A DNA stretch of 20,776 nt from Candidatus Acetothermia bacterium. GTDB lineage: Bacteria > Bipolaricaulota > Bipolaricaulia > Bipolaricaulales > Bipolaricaulaceae. Under the pieces are notes generated by a model. The model was given only the letters and a program-made list of their open reading frames with translations. It did not search any database and had not been told where the DNA came from. Shown here piece by piece: positions 16,362 through 20,776 of this stretch; positions within the stretch are counted from its first letter, which is position 1, and each line of letters opens with the position of its first letter. Position numbers and translations under genes: made by a program. The stretch lies in contig DSBZ01000248.1 of assembly GCA_011057175.1 (NCBI GenBank), forward strand, positions 1-20,776, given 5' to 3'.

Positions 16362-16366
16362 GCGTG

Positions 16367-16373
16367 CCTCCTT
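16367..16373 (-). promoter_or_regulatory. Shine-Dalgarno supporting the GTG start of glgC
   Basis: AAGGAGG on the minus strand lies five bases before the GTG at 16361 and is the best ribosome-binding site in this operon. It settles the non-ATG start. A possible weak -10 (TAAAGT) lies about 20 nt further upstream in the 66-nt gap, without a clear -35. Confidence 0.6.
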
Positions 16374-16427
16374 CGGTGCCTTCCGTCGCGCCTACTTTAC
16401 CCGTGCCCCGTTCGGCGCGCAGCGGGC

Positions 16428-17939
16428 CTAGGGGACAAGATCGGAGGGAATGGGACGGCCGATCTCCGCGTACACCTGGGCGAGGCGCGCGCGGAACAAT
16501 CGGTCGAACACGGGCTCGTGGGGCGAGGAGTGCCGGGGACCATACCACCAGAACCAGTCGCTTCCCTCGGCGATGAGGAGGTGGTCATGAGCCCGGGTCC
16601 GGCCAGGCCCCGGCGACGCCGCGGCCGCGGCGGCCTGGGCACGAGCCAGCTGCTCCCAACCTGCGTTCTGAGAGGGGTGGCCGATCCAGGTCCGGAAATC
16701 GGCGTCGATCCACGACCCGGACCACAGGTCGCCCAGCACCGCCTCCACCCCGAACCGATCGAGGTATCCCGAGATCGTGGTGGGCACGATGGGGCGCTCG
16801 TCGCGGAGCTGGCGGTAGAGGGATTCGAAGAATGGGCGGCCATTGCGGTCGTAGAACTCCCACGCGTTCTCCCCGTCCATGGCGATGAGGACGAGCGGAG
16901 GACGCGCTCCGTGCCAGGCCGTACCGTTCCTGCGCAGGCGCTGGAGGAGGTCCCTAGCGGCCTCAGCGGGTGGCCAGCGGTGGTAGTCGAACCCGATCAG
17001 GTTCGAGAGGTGCGTGTCGCGGAAGAGGATGATGATCTCGCCGTCTCCGGTCCGGAACCGCCACGGCCGGTGCAGCTCCTCGGGCGATGGCGCCCGCCCG
17101 AGCGAGCGGGCGAGGATCCCGCCGTCGGTGACGATCCAGCGCACACCCTCCCCGGCGAGGAGCCCCGCGGCGGCGGTGCTGACCGCCCCCTCGGCGGGCC
17201 ACATCCCGTTGGGCCGCCGTCCGAATACCGTGGCATGGTGATTCAGGGCGCGCCGAACCTGCTCGCGCGCATCGTCCGGCGCGGAGAAGGGGGGGAGCTC
17301 GTCGTGGGGCTGGGACCGCCGCGCGGCCGCCGTGTCGAGGAGGAGGGGGAGGATGGGGTGGTAGAACGGTGTGGCCGTGAGCTCGATCCCCGCATCCTCT
17401 GCGAGGCGGCGGTACCGGGGGACGACCTCGGCCACGATTCCACGCTGTCGCTCCTCGAGCGCAGCGACCTCCGCCGACGAGAACGATCCCCTCTCCCATA
17501 GCGCCCGGAGGTCGGGGTCCGCCTCCAGGACCGACTGACCGATCCAGGCGAGGAGGAACCACCCCCACAGGCGTCGCTCCCCGTCAGGGCTCCTGTCCCC
17601 GCAGAGGGCCGCGGGGTCAGGCGCGGGCAGTCCGCGCCGGGCGATGGGGAGCGGGACGGCTCCCGACCGCAGCTCAGCCAGGGCGTGGGGGCCGGCGCAC
17701 GAGGGGAGGTAGGCGTCCGTGAGGGTGCCCGCGGCGTAGCGGCGGAGCTGTTCCGTAAGGGACGGGGTGAAGTTGACCGTGACCGGGACCGTCCACCGTT
17801 CGAGCCACGCCGCCATGTCCGTGTAGTCCTTGGCCGCCCGGAGGCGGGTCCAGGGGAGGAGGTTCTCCGCCGAACCCGGGAGGGCGTACCACGGCTGGTG
17901 CATGTGCCAAAGGAACGCGACGTGGACCTCGCTCGCCAT
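16428..17939 (-). CDS. Glycoside hydrolase family 57 protein (alpha-amylase/amylopullulanase-like)
   Basis: A retaining alpha-glucan-active enzyme of family GH57; 503 residues with no signal peptide, so probably cytosolic and acting on glycogen or maltodextrins. All five GH57 conserved regions are visible: HMHQP (12-16), ATPFYHPILPLL (189-200), GMWPAEGAVS (245-254; predicted nucleophile Glu250), LIAMDGENAWE (351-361; predicted acid/base Asp355), and EGSDWFWWYGPRH (458-470). The EGSDWFWWYG form of region 5 is typical of the amylase/amylopullulanase group rather than GH57 branching enzymes, but the exact specificity is uncertain. The ATG at 17939 begins at the conserved N-terminus. It has no Shine-Dalgarno; instead a TACCAT -10 lies so close that the mRNA would start 2 nt before the ATG. 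First gene of the GH57-glgC-fba-pfkA-ctpA-M20 string. Confidence 0.95.
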   Translation of the reverse strand: MASEVHVAFLWHMHQPWYALPGSAENLLPWTRLRAAKDYTDMAAWLERWTVPVTVNFTPSLTEQLRRYAAGTLTDAYLPSCAGPHALAELRSGAVPLPIARRGLPAPDPAALCGDRSPDGERRLWGWFLLAWIGQSVLEADPDLRALWERGSFSSAEVAALEERQRGIVAEVVPRYRRLAEDAGIELTATPFYHPILPLLLDTAAARRSQPHDELPPFSAPDDAREQVRRALNHHATVFGRRPNGMWPAEGAVSTAAAGLLAGEGVRWIVTDGGILARSLGRAPSPEELHRPWRFRTGDGEIIILFRDTHLSNLIGFDYHRWPPAEAARDLLQRLRRNGTAWHGARPPLVLIAMDGENAWEFYDRNGRPFFESLYRQLRDERPIVPTTISGYLDRFGVEAVLGDLWSGSWIDADFRTWIGHPSQNAGWEQLARAQAAAAAASPGPGRTRAHDHLLIAEGSDWFWWYGPRHSSPHEPVFDRLFRARLAQVYAEIGRPIPSDLVP

Positions 17940-17947
17940 CGGCGGGA

Positions 17948-17976
17948 ATGGTAGCCGCGAACCCCGCCCAGTCCAG
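17948..17976 (-). promoter_or_regulatory. Predicted leaderless-type promoter of the GH57-glgC-fba-pfkA operon
   Basis: On the minus strand TACCAT (17953-17948) is the -10, with CTGGAC (17976-17971) 17 nt upstream as a weak -35. The predicted start, about 17941, is only 2 nt from the ATG at 17939, and the purine-rich Shine-Dalgarno seen at other genes is absent here. Confidence 0.45.
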
Positions 17977-17986
17977 CGTCTCCCGT

Positions 17987-18015
17987 TTGGCGCGGCTTGT
18001 CCCTGTCGCTACCAT
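17987..18015 (+). promoter_or_regulatory. Predicted leaderless-type promoter facing the hsdR-like remnant
   Basis: TTGGCG (17987-17992), 17 nt, TACCAT (18010-18015). The predicted transcription start (about 18022) coincides with the A of an ATG that opens a 21-codon ORF. It mirrors the GH57 promoter and resembles the dinB one. Confidence 0.45.
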
Positions 18016-18021
18016 CCCGCC

Positions 18022-18087
18022 ATGGCCAGCGTGCGAGGCGTGCTCTCCCCTGGGGCGCGGGGGACCACGGGGCCGCGATGGGGATGA
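18022..18087 (+). CDS. Putative 21-residue leader ORF
   Basis: A short frame encoding MASVRGVLSPGARGTTGPRWG. Its ATG is exactly where the predicted leaderless transcript would begin, and its TGA overlaps the ATG of the hsdR-like remnant (ATGA, 18084-18087), an arrangement typical of translational coupling. The product resembles nothing I know. It may be a leader peptide that once delivered ribosomes to the downstream gene, or simply a chance frame in G+C-rich DNA. The first three codons are mirrored in the GH57 gene start. Confidence 0.3.
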   Translation: MASVRGVLSPGARGTTGPRWG

Positions 18088-18274
18088 ACGAGGCCGACAC
18101 CCGGGCCAACCTGGTCGAGCCCCAGCTCCTGGCGGCGGGGTGGGGGGGCGCGAGGTGACCCGGGAGTTCTACTACCAGCGGGACCGGGAGTACGTCCCGG
18201 GCCGGGTCATCCTGGTGGGAGCGAACCCGGCGTGGTACCCCACGCCGATCGGACGCCCCCGCCTGGGGGCGTAA
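18084..18274 (+). pseudogene. Truncated, frameshifted remnant resembling the N-terminus of a type I restriction R subunit (HsdR)
   Basis: From the ATG at 18084 the frame reads MNEADTRANLVEPQLLAAGW and then stops at 18158. In the next frame the sequence continues as REVTREFYYQRDREYVPGRV (about 18149 onward) followed by ILVG. Together these look like the start of HsdR/type I restriction helicase subunits ('NEADTRa.lidP.L.aAGW... .ReyyytdgRi.lvg'). One extra G in the G7 run at 18142-18148 would join the two parts. Even then the frame ends at 18274 with unrelated residues (ANPAWYPTPIGRPRLGA), so nuclease and helicase domains are absent. No hsdM or hsdS is in the window. It is best read as a decayed fragment from past restriction-system loss or transfer. 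Family assignment rests on recalled similarity over about 45 residues. Confidence 0.55.
18142..18148 (+). repeat. G7 homopolymer at the frameshift point of the hsdR-like remnant
   Basis: Seven consecutive G residues lie between the two in-frame halves of the remnant. An eighth G would give AAGWGGREVTREF without interruption. A run of this length can vary by slippage or be miscounted in sequencing. Confidence 0.75.
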
Positions 18275-18279
18275 CGGGC

Positions 18280-18285
18280 TATGAT
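18280..18285 (+). promoter_or_regulatory. Possible -10 element of radC
   Basis: TATGAT lies 9 nt before the radC ATG (18295), predicting a leader of about 3 nt. The GGGAGGG between them is too close to the ATG for a standard Shine-Dalgarno. No good -35 is seen 16-18 nt upstream. Confidence 0.4.
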
Positions 18286-18294
18286 CCGGGAGGG

Positions 18295-18963
18295 ATGAAC
18301 GGGAAGCGGATCAAGGACCTGCCCCAGTTCGAGCGGCCGCGGGAGAAGCTCCGCGCCCGCGGCCCCCAGGCCCTGTCGGACGCCGAGCTCCTCGCGGTCC
18401 TCATCCACACGGGCACGAAGGGGAAAAGCGCGGTCGAGCTCGCCTCAGCCCTCCTCAAGGAGGCGGGGCCGAACCTTTCCCGGTGGGGGCTCGCGGAGTT
18501 CACGCGCTTTGCCGGGGTGGGCGAGGCCAAGGCGTGCCAGATCCTCGCTGCGCTCGAGCTCGCCCGGCGCCACTTCCAGCGGGGCCCGGGGCGGGTGGAG
18601 ACCCCCCAGGACGCCCTCCCCTACCTCGCCCCGATCCGCGACCGCAAGCAGGAGCACTTCGTGACCCTCACGTTGAACGGCGCCCACGAGGTCATCGAGT
18701 GCCGGGTGGTCACGGTGGGGCTCCTCACCTCGAGCCTGGTCCACCCCCGGGAGGTGTTCGCCGACGCGATCGCCGACCGGGCGGCGGCGGTGATCCTCGC
18801 CCACAACCACCCCTCCGGGAACCCCGAGCCCAGCGGGGACGACCGCGCCCTCACCCGCCAGCTCGTCGAGGCCGGCCGGATCCTCGGGATCGAGGTCCTC
18901 GACCACCTCATCGTCACGAAGACGGGCTACACCTCACTCCGGGAGCGGGGCCACCTCGCCTAG
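18295..18963 (+). CDS. radC: RadC family protein (UPF0758, JAMM metalloprotein)
   Basis: A 222-residue RadC/YicR protein. The family was historically linked to DNA repair, but its biochemical role is unsettled. The N-terminal UPF0758_N part has KRIKDLPQFERPREKLRARG (4-23), GPQALSDAELLAVLIHTGTK and a helix-hairpin-helix-like FAGVGEAKACQILAALELAR (72-91). The C-terminal JAB/MPN domain contains the zinc-binding JAMM motif AHNHPSGNPEPSGDD (169-183; His170, His172, Asp183), intact. Start: the ATG at 18295 begins the conserved N-terminus; upstream in-frame codons back to 18232 are unrelated and lie in the hsdR-like remnant. Its TAG overlaps the convergent tatD stop by 4 nt (CTAG). RadC genes are often found near mobile or restriction loci, in keeping with the remnant just upstream. 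Confidence 0.95.
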   Translation: MNGKRIKDLPQFERPREKLRARGPQALSDAELLAVLIHTGTKGKSAVELASALLKEAGPNLSRWGLAEFTRFAGVGEAKACQILAALELARRHFQRGPGRVETPQDALPYLAPIRDRKQEHFVTLTLNGAHEVIECRVVTVGLLTSSLVHPREVFADAIADRAAAVILAHNHPSGNPEPSGDDRALTRQLVEAGRILGIEVLDHLIVTKTGYTSLRERGHLA

Positions 18964-19727
18964 AACCGGGGCGAAACGGCGAACAGCTGGCAGGCGCTCG
19001 CCCACGTCGCGTCGGCGGCCTCGGCCACGGGCATCCCCCGCAGGGCGGCGAGCCGCGCGACGACGAGGCGGACCTTGCCCGGGTCGTTGCGCTTCCCCCG
19101 GTACGGCTCGGGGGGGAGGTACGGGGAATCGGTCTCGACGAGGATCCGGTCGAGGGGAACGGCGCGCACGGCCTGGCGCAGGGCATCGTTCTTGGGGTAG
19201 GTGAGGGGGCCCCCGATCCCGAGGTGGAGCCCGAGGGCGACGATCGCCCGAGCCCGCGCCGCGTTGCCGGAGAAGGCGTGAACCACCCCCCGCGGCGGCC
19301 GCTCCTCCCGCAGCACGGAGAGAAACGTCTCCCACGCCGCGCGCTCGTGGAGGATCACCGGGAGATCCCGCCGCCGCGCCAGCCGAAGCTGGGCCCGGAA
19401 CGCGGCGACCTGGAGGTCGCGCGGGGAGAGGTCGCGGTAGAAGTCGAGCCCGCACTCGCCCACCGCCACCGCACCGTTCCGGAGAAGCGTGTCGAGCTGG
19501 GTCTCGACCTCGGTGGTGAACTCCCCCGCACCGTGCGGATGAACCCCACACGTCGCAAACACGAACGCGTGCTGCCGGGCGAGATCGAGGGATGCCTCCG
19601 ATGAGCGGAGGTCGGTCCCCACATTGAGGATGGCGACCCGTTCCTCACGCAGAGAACGGAGCACCTCGTCCCGATCGGCCCGGAAATGGGGGAAGTCGAG
19701 GTGGGCGTGGGTGTCGAAGAGGCGCAC
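18960..19727 (-). CDS. tatD: TatD family metal-dependent hydrolase (DNase)
   Basis: A TIM-barrel metal-dependent hydrolase; TatD/YcfH proteins show 3'-5' DNase activity and some act on D-aminoacyl-tRNA-type substrates. 255 residues, the usual size. Metal ligands: DTHAHLD (5-11; His7, His9), GECGLDFYRD (90-99; Glu91), ILHERAAWE (125-133; His127), VHAFSGN (149-155; His150) and LVETDSPYLPPEPYRGKRND (196-215; Asp200). Start: a GTG at 19727 places MRLFDTHAHLD at the N-terminus as in the family. The frame stays open further upstream but there it runs inside nnr. No strong Shine-Dalgarno is evident, and the GTG is 5 nt after the nnr stop, so translation probably depends on nnr. Confidence 0.95.
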   Translation of the reverse strand: MRLFDTHAHLDFPHFRADRDEVLRSLREERVAILNVGTDLRSSEASLDLARQHAFVFATCGVHPHGAGEFTTEVETQLDTLLRNGAVAVGECGLDFYRDLSPRDLQVAAFRAQLRLARRRDLPVILHERAAWETFLSVLREERPPRGVVHAFSGNAARARAIVALGLHLGIGGPLTYPKNDALRQAVRAVPLDRILVETDSPYLPPEPYRGKRNDPGKVRLVVARLAALRGMPVAEAADATWASACQLFAVSPRF

Positions 19728-19732
19728 GAGCG

Positions 19733-20776
19733 CTACCGTTCGATCTCGGCGAGCGCCTCGGGAAGTGCCGCGATGAGATCCGTGGGCAGCACTGCCCGGG
19801 CTGCCCGCCCACAGGTGAGGCGCTCCGCGGCCCGGCCGTGGACGAACGCGGCCGCGCACGCGGCGTCCACGGACCGGGCCCCGCTCGCCCACAGACCCCC
19901 GATCATCCCGGCGAGGACGTCACCCGATCCCCCATGGGCGAGGGCGGTGTTCCCCGTCGTATTGAGGTACACGTCGCCCGCGGAGGAGGCGATGACTGTC
20001 GGAGGCCCCTTGAGGGCCATCGTCGCCCGCCAGTCCGCGGCCTTCTCCCGCGCCCACTGGATCTTCCCGGGGACGATCTCCTCCGGGTCCACTCCCACCA
20101 GCTGGCCGAACTCGCCGGGATGGGGGGTGAGGACGATCTCCCCGTGGCCCCCGGCGAGAAGCAAGGGGTCCTGGGCGAGGGCAAACAGCGCGTCGGCATC
20201 GGCGACGAGAGGGATGCGCCCCAGGACGAGCGCCCGCACCACCTCCGCTGGGCCGGGACTCCGACCCAGGCCAGGTCCCACCACGACGACGTCCATGCCC
20301 TCGGCCAGCCGCACCGCCTCCGCGGCCGCCTCCGGAGCGAACGCGCCATCCGTGGTCGGCCCAGGGTGGACGAGGGCCTCGGGGACGAGGCCGGCGATGA
20401 TGGGGAATACCGGCTCCGGAGCGAGGACGTGCACCAGCCCCGCCCCGGCGCGCAATGCTCCCTCTGCGGCGAGGGCAACGGCGCCCGCCATCCCCACCGA
20501 CCCGCCCACGACGAGGACCCTCCCGAACGTTCCCTTGTGCCCAAACCTCGGCCGGGCGGGGAGCATGGCCCGGACGTCGGCTGCCTCCAGGACATGGGCC
20601 AGGGCCGGCACCTCGGCCCCCAGGTCCGGCGGGTAGGCCACGTCCACAACCCGCACCTCGCCGCAAAGCTCCGCCGCGGGGGGGAGGAGGTGGCACGGCT
20701 TGAGCGCTCCCATCGCGAGCGTGAGGTCGGCTCGCACCGCCGGGCCAGGGATCCGGCCTGTATCGGTGGCCAGTCC
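19733..20776 (-). CDS. nnr: Bifunctional NAD(P)HX epimerase/dehydratase, 5' end outside window
   Basis: A metabolite-repair enzyme that restores damaged NAD(P)HX: the N-terminal YjeF_N domain epimerises R/S forms and the C-terminal ribokinase-like domain dehydrates S-NAD(P)HX. The visible 347 residues begin inside the epimerase domain (GLATDTGRIPGPAVRADLTL, then ALKPCHLLPPAAELCGEVRV), which proves the fusion even though the start is missing. The dehydratase domain shows GHKGTFGRVLVVGGSVGMAG, GPGLG, LTPHPGEF, and the signature GNTALAHGGSGDVLAGMIGG near its end. The frame is open through position 20776, and the GTG at 20737 is internal. It is followed 5 nt later by tatD, presumably co-transcribed. 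Confidence 0.96.
   Translation of the reverse strand, partial: GLATDTGRIPGPAVRADLTLAMGALKPCHLLPPAAELCGEVRVVDVAYPPDLGAEVPALAHVLEAADVRAMLPARPRFGHKGTFGRVLVVGGSVGMAGAVALAAEGALRAGAGLVHVLAPEPVFPIIAGLVPEALVHPGPTTDGAFAPEAAAEAVRLAEGMDVVVVGPGLGRSPGPAEVVRALVLGRIPLVADADALFALAQDPLLLAGGHGEIVLTPHPGEFGQLVGVDPEEIVPGKIQWAREKAADWRATMALKGPPTVIASSAGDVYLNTTGNTALAHGGSGDVLAGMIGGLWASGARSVDAACAAAFVHGRAAERLTCGRAARAVLPTDLIAALPEALAEIER

Larger units (their letters stand above)
17930..18031. repeat. Imperfect inverted repeat containing two divergent promoter/start-codon units
   Basis: Read outward, the minus-strand arm (17958-17930) and the plus-strand arm (18005-18031) agree at about 24 of 27 aligned positions with two single-base gaps. 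Each arm contains GCTACCAT, a C-rich spacer, CCGCC, then an ATG followed by GCC/GCG and AGC (Met-Ala-Ser). The arms are separated by 46 nt. The left arm starts the GH57 gene and the right arm starts a 21-codon ORF. Confidence 0.7.
17940..18294. other. 355-nt intergenic region between the GH57 gene and radC
   Basis: The only stretch over 300 nt without a full-length gene. From left to right it holds the minus-strand promoter of the GH57 gene, a mirrored plus-strand promoter, a 21-codon ORF, an hsdR-like remnant with a G7 run, and a -10-like element just before radC. No tRNA, intrinsic terminator with a T-run, or CRISPR repeat was seen. Confidence 0.7.

Noticed and set aside
16362..16427. A terminator between the GH57 gene and glgC
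   Set aside because: A GCCCCG...CGGGCC pairing is possible but short and lacks a T-run; the gap equally suits an internal weak promoter, so neither is claimed.
14107..16548. An 813-codon minus-strand frame that would extend fba through glgC
   Set aside because: Only the last 332 codons resemble aldolase; the rest is an out-of-frame shadow of glgC, and a strong GAGGAGG marks the fba start at 15105.
1..20776. CRISPR arrays, tRNA/rRNA genes or insertion sequences
   Set aside because: No spaced direct repeats, no tRNA-like cloverleaf or rRNA segments noticed by eye, and no transposase motif in any frame.

Overview
The window is a gene-dense, very G+C-rich (roughly two thirds by eye) bacterial chromosome segment. 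Genes are packed with 1-8 nt overlaps or short gaps. A predicted outer-membrane beta-barrel protein suggests a diderm. The mix of SpoVS without other sporulation genes, PPDK, a GH57 enzyme, a PPi-type PfkA motif and leaderless-type promoters recalls deep-branching, often thermophilic lineages (Bipolaricaulota/Acetothermia, Deinococcus-Thermus, Thermotogota). My best guess is Candidatus Bipolaricaulota, but this is an inference without a database search.

Layout. (1) 2-742 (+): the 3' end of a peptide-type ABC substrate-binding protein gene, tail-to-tail with its probable permeases. (2) 8078 down to 720 (-): spoVS-argS-ftsY-ppdK-dppB-dppC, a tight six-gene string read from one visible promoter. 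(3) 8226-10742 (+): dinB, a secreted/outer-membrane protein of unknown function, and yidD, all overlapping. (4) 17939 down to 10739 (-): GH57 glycosidase-glgC-fba-pfkA-ctpA-M20 peptidase, which looks like one carbon-storage/glycolysis operon with two peptide-processing genes at its end. (5) 17940-18294: the only intergenic stretch over 300 nt. It holds a mirrored pair of divergent leaderless-type promoters, a 21-codon ORF and a frameshifted, truncated remnant resembling the N-terminus of a type I restriction HsdR subunit. (6) 18295-18963 (+): radC. (7) 20776 down to 18960 (-): nnr (NAD(P)HX repair; its 5' end lies outside) followed by tatD.

How the genes fit together. GlgC makes ADP-glucose for glycogen and a cytoplasmic GH57 enzyme probably trims alpha-glucan. 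PfkA and class II aldolase carry hexose into glycolysis, and PPDK links PEP and pyruvate using PPi/Pi and ATP/AMP. PfkA has Asp at a phosphoryl-donor site and Gln at the other, so PPi dependence is possible but unproven. FtsY, YidD and the transporter genes concern membranes and transport, DinB and RadC are assigned to DNA repair, and Nnr is metabolite repair.

The most unusual local signals are: the recurrent TAC[C/G]AT-about 7 nt-ATG start architecture without Shine-Dalgarno sites; the mirrored promoter region; the hsdR-like remnant whose frame is restored by one extra G in a G7 run; the dinB frame running about 149 nt into the next gene; and the fact that all three convergent gene pairs overlap at their stop codons.
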